Shown here in pieces: positions 1 through 8,854 of a stretch of DNA of 53,079 nt. The DNA is from Demequina lutea (GTDB lineage: Bacteria; Actinomycetota; Actinomycetes; Actinomycetales; Demequinaceae): positions 1 to 53,079 of the forward strand of contig QKAX01000203.1 of the NCBI GenBank assembly GCA_003246255.1, given 5' to 3'. Both the position numbers and the translations under genes were made by a program. The notes below the pieces were generated by a model. The model saw nothing but the letters and a program-made list of their open reading frames with translations. It made no database searches and was not told where the DNA came from. Position 1 is the stretch's first letter. The number at the start of each line of letters is the position of its first letter.

Positions 1-98
1 GAGCAGCCGTGTTCAGAAGTACCTCGCTTGACGACCGCTCGGATCGCCGCGTTAAGACCGGGGCAGTCGCCGCCACCCGTGAGAATGCCGATGCGCAT
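1..98 (-). CDS. 6-phosphofructokinase, N-terminal fragment (runs off the window)
   Basis: Reading the minus strand from the ATG at 96-98 gives about 32 codons before the window edge. They begin [20 protein letters not shown], the N-terminal nucleotide/phosphoryl-donor loop (GGGDCPGLN) of phosphofructokinases, the committed step of glycolysis. The residues that separate ATP- from pyrophosphate-dependent enzymes lie outside the window, so the donor cannot be assigned. A purine-rich AGGGTGA sits just upstream of the ATG. The gene follows polA in the same direction, with 19 bases between the polA stop and this start. Confidence 0.85.
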   Translation of the reverse strand, partial: MRIGILTGGGDCPGLNAAIRAVVKRGTSEHGC

Positions 99-117
99 GG
101 CTTCACCCTAGCGGCAC

Positions 118-2772
118 TTAGTGACCCGCAACCCGCCAATTGGTCCCGCGTCCCACGTTGACGTCGAGTGGTACAGAGAGGTCCCCAGCGGCCGCCATTT
201 CCTCGCGCAGGATCGCCTCCACCGCGTCCTCCTCGCCCGCCGCAGCCTCGATCACCAGTTCGTCGTGCACCTGAAGAATCTGGCGCGAGGCGAGGCCCTC
301 TGCGGAGATGCGCGCGTCCACCGCGAGCATCGCCCGCTTGATGAGGTCGGCCGCGCTGCCCTGAATGGGCGCGTTCAAGGCCATGCGCTCCGCGATGTCT
401 CGGCGCTGGCGGTTTGTCGAGGTGAGGTCCGGCAGGTAGCGCCTGCGCCCAAAGATGGTCTCCGTGTAGCCGTCCTTTGCAGCCTGCTTCACCACGCCGG
501 TCAAGTAGTCGCGCACAGCTCCAAACCTGGAGAAGTAGTCGTCCATGAGCGCCTGCGCCTCGCCCACGGGCAGTCCCAGCTGGCGCGACAGTCCGAACGA
601 CGATAGCCCGTACGCGAGTCCGTACGACATGGCCTTCACATGGCCGCGCATCTCGGCAGTGACTCCCTCCGGCGGCACTCCGTACACGCGCGAGCCGACA
701 AAGCGGTGAAGGTCCTCTCCGGATCGGAAGGCCTCGATGAGCGCCTCGTCGCCGCTCAGGTGCGCCATGATGCGCATCTCGATCTGGGAGTAGTCGGCTG
801 TCACGAGCGTCGCGTACGTGCCGCCCACCACGAATGCCTCGCGAATGCGGTGGCCCTCGTCGGTGCGAATCGGGATGTTCTGCAGGTTGGGGTCCTTGGA
901 GCTCAGCCGCCCCGTCGCCGCCACTACCTGGGAGAACGTGGTGTGAATGCGACCGTCCGCGCGCACGGCGTCGCGGAGCGTCTGGATGATCTGCGCGAGC
1001 TTGGTCGCATCACGGTGTGCCAGCAACGCCTCGAGGAACGGGTGCGGGCGCTTCTCGTACAGCTCCGCGAGGGACGAGGCGTCGGTCGAGTAGCCGGTCT
1101 TGATCTTCTTGGTCTTGGGCATGCCGAGCTGCTCGAACAGCACCTCTTGCAGCTGCTTGGGAGAGCCGAGGTTGACAGCTGTGCCGCCGATGGACTCGTA
1201 CGCAGCCTCTGCAGCCTTCTCGGCGCGCCCGAGAGCCAGCCCGGAGAGTTCCTCAAGTCGCGCGGCGTCCACGGCGACGCCGGCGCGTTCCATCGCGAAG
1301 AGGCACCCGACCAGCGGAATCTCGAGGTTGCCGTAGAGATCGAGCATCCTTTGCTCCGCGAGGTCCTCCCTGACCCTCTCCCCGAGCAAGGCGACAGTGT
1401 GCGCCGACCTCGCGAGAGACTCGAGCTCCGAGCCTCCAAGACCGAGATCGAGCTGCCCCGCCGCAGCCGCAGCGGGTCGCAGCCCTAGGAATCGCTCGGC
1501 CACGTCATCGAGATCCAGCCGACCCTGCGCGGGGTTCACGAGGTACGCGCCCAGCTGCGTGTCGTCCGTGAGCCCCTCGACAGCGAGTCCGCGGTCCGCC
1601 AGCGCGTGCAGCGCATCCTTGGCGCCGTGCAGCACCTTTCCGACGCCGGGGTCCGCCAGCCACGCGGCAAGCGCCTTCTCGTCGGCCTCGCTCAGCGCCG
1701 TGAGATCCACGGCCCAGGCCTTGTCTCCCTGGGACAGTCCCAGGGCCCACGCGTCGGTCCCGGGGACCGCCAGAGCGACCGATCCGGTGAGCGCCACGAC
1801 ATCGGCAACGGGCGCCGGAGCCACGACGAGCGCCTCGATGCGCTCCGACTCGGTCACCTCAGGCCCGCCCTCGCTGTCGGCCGCAAAGGCAAGCAGTCGT
1901 GCACGCAGACCTTTGAACTGGAGCGCGTCGCACACCTGGTGAATGGCCGCGGAGTCGCCGCCGCCAAACTCGAGCGCCTCGACCGGGACCGAGACCTCGA
2001 GGTCGGTGAGCAGGTGGTTGAGTTCGCGATTCAGGCGCACCTGGTCGAGGTGCGCGCGCAGACTCTCGCCCGCCTTGCCGGGAACGTCGTCGGCTGACGA
2101 CAGGATGCCCTCAAGGCCGCCATACGTATTGATCCACTTGGCCGCGGTCTTTGGTCCGACGCCCGGTACACCTGGCAGGTTGTCGCTCGTCTCCCCCACG
2201 AGCGCCGCAAGATCCGGGTATTGCCCGGGCAACACGCCGTACTTCTCAACCACCGCGTCGGGCGTGAACTCGACCAGATCCGACACACCCTTGCGCGGGT
2301 ACAGCAGCGTGACGTCCTCGTTCACAAGCTGGATCGTGTCGCGGTCCCCCGAGACCACGAGCACTTCCATGCCAGCCTCGCGTCCCATGCGCGCGTAGGT
2401 CGCGAGCAGGTCATCGGCCTCATAGCGGGGCTTGTCCAGCGCTGTGACGCCCATCGCTTCGAGCACCTCACGAATCAGCGGAACCTGCGGCTCAAAGTCC
2501 GGCGGCGTCTCGTCACGCGTGCCCTTGTAGCTGGGAAGTCGTTCGGTGCGGAACGTGCCGCCCGGAAGATCAAAGGCCACTGCCACGTGCGTGGGCTTGC
2601 GGTCGTTGAGCAGCGTCGCGAGCATCGCCGTGAAGCCGTACACGGCATTCGTTGGGGTCCCGGTTGAGGTAGCAAAATTCTCAACGGGAAGGCCAAAGAA
2701 GGCCCTGAATGCCATTGAAAGACCATCGACGAGGAGGAGTCTGTGCTTGGCTGAATCGCTCACAGGTGCCAA
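118..2772 (-). CDS. polA: DNA polymerase I
   Basis: Repair and Okazaki-fragment-processing polymerase, 884 residues from the TTG at 2770-2772. A GTG nine bases downstream (2761-2763) is an alternative giving a start of VSDSAKH; the TTG has the better purine-rich upstream sequence (AGGGGA). Residues about 10-300 are the 5' nuclease domain, 300-480 a 3'-5' exonuclease-like domain, and 500-884 the polymerase. Motif A is DYSQIEMRIMAHLSGD, the O-helix region is KAMSYGLAYG and motif C is QVHDELVIE. In the exonuclease domain the acidic DxE pair is replaced by hydrophobic residues (VALAVPG), so proofreading is probably lost, as in other actinobacterial PolA proteins. Its start codon lies only 10 bp from the divergent thioesterase gene. 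Confidence 0.96.
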   Translation of the reverse strand: MAPVSDSAKHRLLLVDGLSMAFRAFFGLPVENFATSTGTPTNAVYGFTAMLATLLNDRKPTHVAVAFDLPGGTFRTERLPSYKGTRDETPPDFEPQVPLIREVLEAMGVTALDKPRYEADDLLATYARMGREAGMEVLVVSGDRDTIQLVNEDVTLLYPRKGVSDLVEFTPDAVVEKYGVLPGQYPDLAALVGETSDNLPGVPGVGPKTAAKWINTYGGLEGILSSADDVPGKAGESLRAHLDQVRLNRELNHLLTDLEVSVPVEALEFGGGDSAAIHQVCDALQFKGLRARLLAFAADSEGGPEVTESERIEALVVAPAPVADVVALTGSVALAVPGTDAWALGLSQGDKAWAVDLTALSEADEKALAAWLADPGVGKVLHGAKDALHALADRGLAVEGLTDDTQLGAYLVNPAQGRLDLDDVAERFLGLRPAAAAAGQLDLGLGGSELESLARSAHTVALLGERVREDLAEQRMLDLYGNLEIPLVGCLFAMERAGVAVDAARLEELSGLALGRAEKAAEAAYESIGGTAVNLGSPKQLQEVLFEQLGMPKTKKIKTGYSTDASSLAELYEKRPHPFLEALLAHRDATKLAQIIQTLRDAVRADGRIHTTFSQVVAATGRLSSKDPNLQNIPIRTDEGHRIREAFVVGGTYATLVTADYSQIEMRIMAHLSGDEALIEAFRSGEDLHRFVGSRVYGVPPEGVTAEMRGHVKAMSYGLAYGLSSFGLSRQLGLPVGEAQALMDDYFSRFGAVRDYLTGVVKQAAKDGYTETIFGRRRYLPDLTSTNRQRRDIAERMALNAPIQGSAADLIKRAMLAVDARISAEGLASRQILQVHDELVIEAAAGEEDAVEAILREEMAAAGDLSVPLDVNVGRGTNWRVAGH

Positions 2773-2782
2773 CCTATCCCCT

Positions 2783-3181
2783 ATGACCGACAGCGAAGAG
2801 GCTTACACCTACGGCTCGGGTGGACTCATCTCGCGCATGGGCATACGCATCATCGAGGTGACTGCCGATCGCTGTGTCGCCACGATGCCGGTAGAGGGCA
2901 ATACCCAGCCCTACGGCCTGTTGCACGGCGGCGCTTCGGCCGCCCTGGCGGAGACGGTGGGCTCGCTCGCGGCAATGGCGCACGCGGGCGAGGGTCGCAT
3001 TGCGGTGGGCGTAGACCTGTCTATTACTCATCACGCAGCTGTGAGGTCCGGCATGGTGACGGCAGTGGCCACAGCGCTCCACCGTGGACGCTCTGCGGCC
3101 ACCTACGATGTGGCCTTTTCGGACGAACAGGGCACACGCACCGCAACGGCGCGGCTGACGTGCTTCATCAGGAACGCGTAG
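2783..3181 (+). CDS. PaaI-type hotdog thioesterase
   Basis: A 132-residue single hotdog-fold protein. The segment LLHGGASAALAETVGS carries the HGG motif and the following acidic residue of the PaaI/YbgC-like acyl-CoA thioesterase group, which hydrolyse aryl- or acyl-CoA in the cytosol. The substrate cannot be read from the sequence. The ATG at 2783 is chosen because the family usually starts shortly before the first conserved block. No good Shine-Dalgarno sequence precedes it, and the polA start is 10 bp away on the other strand, so the transcript may be leaderless. A thioesterase beside polA is a recurring actinobacterial arrangement (from memory). Confidence 0.88.
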   Translation: MTDSEEAYTYGSGGLISRMGIRIIEVTADRCVATMPVEGNTQPYGLLHGGASAALAETVGSLAAMAHAGEGRIAVGVDLSITHHAAVRSGMVTAVATALHRGRSAATYDVAFSDEQGTRTATARLTCFIRNA

Positions 3182-3241
3182 CACACACAACCGAAACAAA
3201 CCGGGTCTACATTGAGCCGCAACCGACCCTGGAGGATCACT

Positions 3242-4396
3242 GTGAGAACAGCCCTCGACACCCGCGCTTTGGTTCGCGCAGGTGTGATCCTCGTCGTCAC
3301 CGCACTGGCGTTCACGCTGCTTGCAGCGTTTCAGTCCAGCGGCGGACGCGGCGAGGCTCCCACCGTCGCGGTCGCCGAAGCGAGCACGGGTTTCGTTCCT
3401 TTGACCGACGCCGGACTCGTCACAGTTGCCGAGGCGACCGACACGACCACGGACGATGCCACCACAACGACCGCGACCACTAACCGGTTCCTGCAAAACC
3501 TGGTGAACGGTATCGCTTTCGGTCTGTTGCTGGCACTGGCTTCAGTGGGCCTGTCGCTGATCTACGGCACTACCGGGCTGAGTAACTTTGCGCATGGCGA
3601 GCAGGTCTCGCTCGGCGCGGTGCTCACGTACTTCCTGGTAAGCCAAGCCCCGGTCTCGCTCCCGCTGATTCCCACCCAGTTCACCATCGGGTTGCCGCTG
3701 CTCGTAGGCGCGGTGCTCGCGATCGCCCTGTCGGCTGGCACCGGCTGGCTGCAGGACAAGTTCCTGTGGAGCAAGCTGCGAAAGCGCCGCATCGGCACCA
3801 CGCAACAGATGATCGTGTCAATTGGCCTCTCGCTCGCGCTTGTCAACCTGCTCCAGTGGTGGATCGGTGGCCAGAAGGTGCGCCTCTCCATCTCGATCGA
3901 TACGCGACACCAGTACGGACCCATTCAGATCGGCAACCAAACGCTGATGTCCATGGGAGTCGCCATTGCATGCCTGCTCGCAGTCTCCGCGTTCCTGCTC
4001 TACACGCGCCTCGGCCGCGCCACACGCGCAGTCTCGGACAACCCGTCGCTCGCGGCGGCCTCCGGCATCAAGGTGGACGGCATCATCCGCCTCGTCTGGA
4101 TTCTCGCCACTGGCCTCGCGGCCGTGGGTGGCATCCTGCTGGCGCTGTACGAACAGGGAACCTCGTTCGACTCCGGAGCCCGTCTCCTGCTGCTGATGTT
4201 CGCCGCGGTGACGCTCGGTGGCCTGGGCCAGCCCTTCGGCGCGCTCGTGGGCTCGATCGTCATCGGCATCGTGTCCGAGGTCTCCACGATGTGGTTGCCG
4301 CCGGACCTCAAGTTCGCCACGGCCCTCGGCATCCTTATTCTGGTGCTGCTGTTCCGGCCTCAGGGCATTCTCGGACGACCGGAAAGGGTGGGTTAA
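3242..4396 (+). CDS. livH: Branched-chain amino acid ABC importer, permease LivH
   Basis: Membrane permease, 384 residues from the GTG at 3242, which has a GGAGG ribosome site at 3231-3235. An in-frame start further upstream at 3212 lacks one. The conserved permease begins near residue 82 (NGIAFGLLLALASVGLSLIY) and continues with the LSNFAHGE segment typical of LivH. Before it comes an unusual N-terminal extension: one hydrophobic helix (residues about 10-30), then an Ala/Glu/Thr-rich stretch ending in a run of Thr and Asp. This looks like a signal anchor plus an exposed linker. It is followed after 3 bases by livM. A weak TACATT at 3208-3213 could be a -10 element. Substrate preference among branched-chain amino acids, amides or urea cannot be decided from sequence. 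Confidence 0.92.
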   Translation: MRTALDTRALVRAGVILVVTALAFTLLAAFQSSGGRGEAPTVAVAEASTGFVPLTDAGLVTVAEATDTTTDDATTTTATTNRFLQNLVNGIAFGLLLALASVGLSLIYGTTGLSNFAHGEQVSLGAVLTYFLVSQAPVSLPLIPTQFTIGLPLLVGAVLAIALSAGTGWLQDKFLWSKLRKRRIGTTQQMIVSIGLSLALVNLLQWWIGGQKVRLSISIDTRHQYGPIQIGNQTLMSMGVAIACLLAVSAFLLYTRLGRATRAVSDNPSLAAASGIKVDGIIRLVWILATGLAAVGGILLALYEQGTSFDSGARLLLLMFAAVTLGGLGQPFGALVGSIVIGIVSEVSTMWLPPDLKFATALGILILVLLFRPQGILGRPERVG

Positions 4397-4399
4397 GCC

Positions 4400-5431
4400 A
4401 TGGACTGGGCAGGACTCCTTACCGACGCGGGGCGAGAGATCTTCGCTCCTACTACCGCGGCATTTGCTCTCGCCGCGATCGGACTTAACTTCCACTTTGG
4501 TCTCACCGGACTGCTCAACATGGGCCACGCGGGCTTCATGCTGCTGGGCATGTACGGCTACGCCATCACCATTCGTGAGATCGAGGCAAACGGCGGCGAG
4601 CTGTTCGGCGTGCACATGGCCGCGGGGGCAGAGATCCTTCTTGGCGTGCTCGTCGCGCTCGTGGTCTCGGTGCTGTTCGGTCTCCTGCTGGGATGGCCAA
4701 CGCTCAAACTTCGCGGCGACTACCTCGCCATCGTGACGATCGCCGCGGCAGAGATGGTGCGCTTCCTCGGACGCTCGCAGTCGCTGGTAGGCCTCACTGG
4801 AGCCTCTACCGGCATCCGCGGTAGCGACTTCAAGCGCCCGTTCGAGTCGGTGTCGCCGTTCCCCGACCGCCTCGTGACAGTCGGCCCGTTCACGCTGCAC
4901 GGCTCGCAGTCCACCTCGTGGTGGCTTGTGGTGGTCGCCTGGACAGTCGTGGCGCTCGCCTCGCTGCTGTTCTGGCGCCTGTCGCGCTCCCCCTGGGGCC
5001 GCGTGCTCAAGGGCATCCGAGAGGACGAGGACGCCGTGCGCTCGCTCGGCAAGAACGTCTACGGCTACAAGATGCAGGCGCTCGTCATCGGCGGCGCAAT
5101 CGGCGCGCTCGGCGGCGTGCTGTGGTCATTCGGAAACTCGGTGGCCCCCGACTCGATGGGTCGTCCCACGACCTTCTGGATCTGGACGTTGCTGCTCCTT
5201 GGTGGCGCGGCGACCGTATTCGGCCCGATCCTCGGCTCGGTGATCTTCTGGACCGCGCTGCTCGTGGTCAAGGGACTCGCCGGCGGACTGATCCCGGAGA
5301 CGTGGCTCTCCAGCACCGAGCTTGAGCCCTTCGCGCTCGTCCTTGTGGGCGCGACGCTGATGGCGCTGGTGATCTTCAGACCACAAGGAGTCCTGGGTGA
5401 CAGAAGGGAGCTGGCGATCAATGAGCGCTAA
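4400..5431 (+). CDS. livM: Branched-chain amino acid ABC importer, permease LivM
   Basis: Second permease of the importer, 343 residues and highly hydrophobic with about 9-10 predicted membrane spans. The N-terminal FHFGLTGLLNMGHAGFMLLG segment is the LivM counterpart of the conserved LivH block, and the segment RVLKGIREDEDAVRSLGKN is the cytoplasmic coupling loop that docks on the ATPase. It starts 3 bases after the livH stop and overlaps the livG start by 11 bases, so it is translated as part of the livHMGF operon. Confidence 0.93.
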   Translation: MDWAGLLTDAGREIFAPTTAAFALAAIGLNFHFGLTGLLNMGHAGFMLLGMYGYAITIREIEANGGELFGVHMAAGAEILLGVLVALVVSVLFGLLLGWPTLKLRGDYLAIVTIAAAEMVRFLGRSQSLVGLTGASTGIRGSDFKRPFESVSPFPDRLVTVGPFTLHGSQSTSWWLVVVAWTVVALASLLFWRLSRSPWGRVLKGIREDEDAVRSLGKNVYGYKMQALVIGGAIGALGGVLWSFGNSVAPDSMGRPTTFWIWTLLLLGGAATVFGPILGSVIFWTALLVVKGLAGGLIPETWLSSTELEPFALVLVGATLMALVIFRPQGVLGDRRELAINER

Positions 5432-6284
5432 GCCTGCCAAGTCGAAGGACAACAACCCCTTCGCCTCGATCAACCACGAGCCCGGTGCGGCCAAGATCGA
5501 TCCGATCATCACGGCGCACGGCATCGAGCGCACGTTCGGCGGCCTTAAGGCCGTGGACGTGAACCACCTCGAGGTTCAGCGTCACGCCATCACGGCGCTC
5601 ATTGGACCTAACGGCGCCGGCAAGTCGACGTTCTTCAACCTCCTGACGGGCTTCGACAAGCCGCAGAAGGGCGAATGGTCGTTCAACGGCACGTCGTTGC
5701 AGAGCCACTCGCCGCAGAAGGTGGCGCGCGCAGGCATGGTTCGCACGTTCCAGCTGACCAAGGCGCTGTCGCGCATGACGGTCATCGAGAACATGCGGCT
5801 CGGCGCGGCAGGCCAGGCCGGCGAGCGCTTCTGGTCGGCCCTCATCCCTGGCCTGTGGAAGGCCAAGGAAGAAGAGATCACCGTCAAGGCCGAGGAGCTG
5901 CTCAAGCGCTTCAAGTTGTATGAGAAGCGCAACGACTTTGCCGGCGAGCTCTCAGGGGGCCAGCGCAAACTACTCGAGATGGCGCGCGCGCTCATGTCGG
6001 ACCCGGAGATCGTCATGCTCGACGAGCCAATGGCCGGCGTGAATCCCGCTCTCACCGAGTCGCTGCTCGACCACATCGTGAAGCTCAAGGACCAAGGGGT
6101 CACGATCCTCTTCGTCGAGCACGACATGCACATGGTGCGTCGCATCTCCGACTGGGTGGTCGTCATGGCCGAAGGTAAGATCATCGCGGAGGGTCCGCCG
6201 GACACCGTGATGCAGAACAAGTCGGTGCAGGACGCCTACCTCGGCGCTCACCACGACACGGATCTCTCGGAGGACCTCGCATGA
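5421..6284 (+). CDS. livG: Branched-chain amino acid ABC importer, ATPase LivG
   Basis: Cytoplasmic ATPase, 287 residues. Walker A is GPNGAGKST, the signature is LSGGQRK, Walker B is IVMLDEP and the switch histidine is in FVEHDM. The ATG at 5421 is preferred, with GGGAG at 5406-5410, over an upstream in-frame GTG at 5397 buried in livM. The N-terminus carries about 25 extra polar residues before the first conserved strand. The stop overlaps the livF start as ATGA. With LivF it should form the ATPase heterodimer that powers LivHM. Confidence 0.94.
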   Translation: MSAKPAKSKDNNPFASINHEPGAAKIDPIITAHGIERTFGGLKAVDVNHLEVQRHAITALIGPNGAGKSTFFNLLTGFDKPQKGEWSFNGTSLQSHSPQKVARAGMVRTFQLTKALSRMTVIENMRLGAAGQAGERFWSALIPGLWKAKEEEITVKAEELLKRFKLYEKRNDFAGELSGGQRKLLEMARALMSDPEIVMLDEPMAGVNPALTESLLDHIVKLKDQGVTILFVEHDMHMVRRISDWVVVMAEGKIIAEGPPDTVMQNKSVQDAYLGAHHDTDLSEDLA

Positions 6285-7036
6285 CCGCCGCACCTGTCGG
6301 CCGCCCCACCGAGGACACGCCCGTCATCCTTGACGCCACGGAGGTGATCGCTGGCTACCTGCCCGGCATCGACATCCTCAACGGCTGCAACATGACTGTC
6401 CGCGAGGGCGAGCTCATTGGCATCATCGGCCCCAACGGTGCCGGTAAGTCGACCTTCCTGAAGGCACTGTTTGGCCTCGTTCCCATTCGCTCTGGCGACG
6501 TCACGCTGCGAGGCGAGTCGATCGCCAACAAGCGTGCCGACGAGCTCGTGCGCATGGGCATCGGCTTTGTGCCTCAGACCAACAACGTGTTCCCCTCGCT
6601 CAGCATCGAGGAGAACCTCGAGATGGGCGCATTCCAGCATCACAAGCAGTTCAAGCAGCAGTTCGACAAGATCGTGGAGCTGTTCCCTGTGCTCGGAGAG
6701 CGTCGCTCGCAGCGAGCTGGATCGCTGTCGGGAGGTGAGCGTCAGATGGTGGCGATGGCACGCGCGCTCATGATGGACCCGTCCGTGCTGCTGCTCGACG
6801 AGCCCTCCGCTGGACTCTCCCCTGCACGTCAGGACGAGACCTTCGTGCGCACCCGCGAGATTAATCGCACTGGCGTCACCGTGATCATGGTGGAGCAAAA
6901 CGCCCGCCGCTGCCTTCAGATCGCGGACCGCGGCTACGTGCTCGACCAGGGCACGTCCGCGTACACCAACACCGGTAAGGAACTGCTCAAGGACCCCAAG
7001 GTCATCGAGCTCTACCTCGGAACGCTGGGCGCCTAA
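6281..7036 (+). CDS. livF: Branched-chain amino acid ABC importer, ATPase LivF
   Basis: Second ATPase of the importer, 251 residues. Walker A is GPNGAGKST, the signature LSGGERQMV, Walker B VLLLDEPSAG, and VEQNAR replaces the histidine-containing switch, a substitution common in LivF proteins. The start overlaps the livG stop (ATGA). It is the last gene of the operon; a strong hairpin follows 20 bases after the stop. Confidence 0.94.
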   Translation: MTAAPVGRPTEDTPVILDATEVIAGYLPGIDILNGCNMTVREGELIGIIGPNGAGKSTFLKALFGLVPIRSGDVTLRGESIANKRADELVRMGIGFVPQTNNVFPSLSIEENLEMGAFQHHKQFKQQFDKIVELFPVLGERRSQRAGSLSGGERQMVAMARALMMDPSVLLLDEPSAGLSPARQDETFVRTREINRTGVTVIMVEQNARRCLQIADRGYVLDQGTSAYTNTGKELLKDPKVIELYLGTLGA

Positions 7037-7056
7037 CAGCCCCACAGACACGTCAG

Positions 7057-7089
7057 AAGGGCCCCGCGGCTCCGGCCGTGGGGCCCTTT
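7057..7089 (+). terminator. Terminator of the livHMGF operon
   Basis: AAGGGCCCC at 7057-7065 pairs with GGGGCCCTT at 7080-7088. Inside, CGCGGC pairs with GCCGTG, and a short T run follows. It lies 20 bases after the livF stop and can be read as an intrinsic terminator. Confidence 0.88.
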
Positions 7090-7405
7090 CTGCATGCCCG
7101 GCCATGGCGGCGCGACCGGGGCTGCGCGAACCACGCACGCCCGACGCTACGAACCGCTGACGACGCGACACGCAGCCGCACCAGGCGCTCAAGCGTCCCT
7201 GTGCGGCGCGTCGCCGCGCATAAGGGTTCCTAGCGTCCTGCGGGCGGTGTGTCGCTCCTCCCAAGGCGCGCAGCCTCTCCTCAGCGTCACTGACGGCCGC
7301 ACGGCGTGGCTCAGGCGCTCGGGGTGCCGGAATCGCTCAGTCACAGGCGTGGGGACGCGTGCCACTACCGGAGAGCAGGTGCCCGATGTTCAGCGCGGCG
7401 GACGC
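7090..7405. other. Intergenic stretch without a recognisable gene
   Basis: About 315 bases between the livHMGF terminator and the livJ terminator. A plus-strand open frame crosses it (7094-7483), but it runs through the terminator and into livJ, has no ribosome site and reads as low-complexity Arg/Ala/Ser sequence. I see no RNA gene, promoter or repeat that I could defend. Confidence 0.6.
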
Positions 7406-7407
7406 AA

Positions 7408-7437
7408 AAGGGCCCCCGGCCAAAGCCGGGGGCCCTT
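7408..7437 (-). terminator. Terminator of livJ
   Basis: AAGGGCCCCCGGC at 7408-7420 pairs perfectly with GCCGGGGGCCCTT at 7425-7437 around a 4-base loop. On the minus strand the hairpin ends in TTTT, as expected of an intrinsic terminator for livJ, whose stop is 30 bases upstream in that direction. Confidence 0.9.
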
Positions 7438-7467
7438 CGCTCTCAGATCAGTGATCCGAGGTGAGGC

Positions 7468-8739
7468 TTACACCTCGCCGTAGACGGCCTCGGTCCACAC
7501 GGGGACGTTGTCCTCGCCGTACTCGAACACACCGATGTAGGCGGACGAGGGGTCGTTGTCCGAGTTGAAGGCACCTGATCCGGACACCGCCATGTAGGTG
7601 ATCTCCTCACCGGCAAGGACCAGCTCAGAGCACTCGACCCAGCCGGAGCACTCCGTACCACCGTTGGCACCCGACACGGCGGGCAGGTTGTCACGGATGG
7701 TCGCACCGTCGCCGGCACCACCCTTGAGCGCCGCAAGGGCAACCAGCATGGTGGCGTCGTAGGACTCGGGGCCGTAGGCGTACGAGTCGAGCGGGCCGCC
7801 GTTGGCGCCCTCAAGGAGAGCCTTGAAGTCGTCGCTGGGGTTAGCGCCGGGGATGGTGCCCTTGGCACCGGTCAGCGTGCCGGGCTCGAAGACAGCCGAG
7901 AAGTCGGACGTGTTGCCGTCCACCAGGTACAGCTTCGAGGTGTCGAAGCCCGCGGCAGCGAGCTCGGGGACGATCTGGTTGACCTGGTCGAAGGAGATCA
8001 GAGCGATCGCCTCAGGGTTGGTCGCGAGGATCGCCTGCACGTTGGAGGAGAAGTTCGTGGCCGTGGGGTCGAACTCCTCGCCGGACACACCGTACGTGAT
8101 GGTGCCGCCGGCACCCTCGATCGTGGCCTGGATGACGTCGCGCAGCGAGGTGCCGTAGTCGTCGTTGAAGACCAGGATGCCGACGTTGGTGTAGCCGTCG
8201 TCGAGGATCACGTTGGCGAGAGCGTTGCCCTGGACCGTGTCCGGCGGCGCCACGCGGAAGTAGAAGCCACCCGGGTAACCCGAGAGGGCGGTCGAGGTGT
8301 TCGCGGGCGAGATCTGGACCACACCGGCAGCGGTGATGTCGTCAACCACGTTCAGCGACACGGACGACGAGGCTGCACCCACGATGGCGCCCACGCCATC
8401 GGCGATGAGGCCGGAGACCGACTGCGAGGCGATCTGCGGGTTGGCGGTGTCGGACGAGTCGGTGTCGATGATCTCGACGTCCTGACCGAACACACCACCG
8501 GCCGCGTTGATCTCGTCGGCGGCAAGGTGCACACCTGCCACCTCGGGCGGGCCGAGGAAGGCGAGCGAGCCGGTCAGCGGCAGCAGGGTGCCGATCTTGA
8601 GCGCGTCGCTGCTACCAGCGGGAGCCGACGAGGCGCCGTCCGAAGAACCGGCGTCGTCGCTGCTCGAGCAAGCGGCGAGGGCAAGAGACGCAACGACCGC
8701 AACAGCGGCGCCGCGTGCGATGGTGTTCCATCGAGCCAT
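7468..8739 (-). CDS. livJ: Branched-chain amino acid ABC importer, substrate-binding lipoprotein LivJ
   Basis: 423 residues. The start at 8739 follows a GGAGGG ribosome site; a longer in-frame start ten codons upstream has none. Residues 1-23 are a signal peptide ending in the lipobox LAAC, with Cys24 as the lipid-modified residue. A Ser/Asp/Ala-rich linker and a type I periplasmic-binding fold (Leu/Ile/Val-binding family) follow. The mature protein should capture the substrate outside the membrane and hand it to LivHM. It is convergent with livHMGF rather than being the first gene of the operon, so it has its own promoter, permitting a different expression level. The upstream region holds two inverted repeats. 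Confidence 0.92.
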   Translation of the reverse strand: MARWNTIARGAAVAVVASLALAACSSSDDAGSSDGASSAPAGSSDALKIGTLLPLTGSLAFLGPPEVAGVHLAADEINAAGGVFGQDVEIIDTDSSDTANPQIASQSVSGLIADGVGAIVGAASSSVSLNVVDDITAAGVVQISPANTSTALSGYPGGFYFRVAPPDTVQGNALANVILDDGYTNVGILVFNDDYGTSLRDVIQATIEGAGGTITYGVSGEEFDPTATNFSSNVQAILATNPEAIALISFDQVNQIVPELAAAGFDTSKLYLVDGNTSDFSAVFEPGTLTGAKGTIPGANPSDDFKALLEGANGGPLDSYAYGPESYDATMLVALAALKGGAGDGATIRDNLPAVSGANGGTECSGWVECSELVLAGEEITYMAVSGSGAFNSDNDPSSAYIGVFEYGEDNVPVWTEAVYGEV

Positions 8740-8788
8740 GTTGTTCCCTCCATACGGGTCCAGCAAACAGAGTCTGCTGACGCCGCCA

Positions 8789-8803
8789 CAGGGACGGTCC
8801 CTG
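8789..8803. promoter_or_regulatory. Inverted repeat in the livJ leader
   Basis: CAGGGAC, one central G, GTCCCTG: perfect 7-base arms about 50 bases upstream of the livJ start. Flanking bases (CAGCA at 8761-8765 with TGCTG at 8775-8779) can add a second short stem. It could be an operator or an mRNA hairpin; nothing in the sequence decides between them. Confidence 0.4.
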
Positions 8804-8854
8804 CGGCAACTGACCTCACGGTAGCGGGGCGGGATTTCGTTAATGCGTCGCCAC

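Noticed and set aside
7094-7483. A 129-codon plus-strand frame between livF and livJ
   Set aside because: It passes through the livJ terminator into livJ and lacks a ribosome site or motifs.
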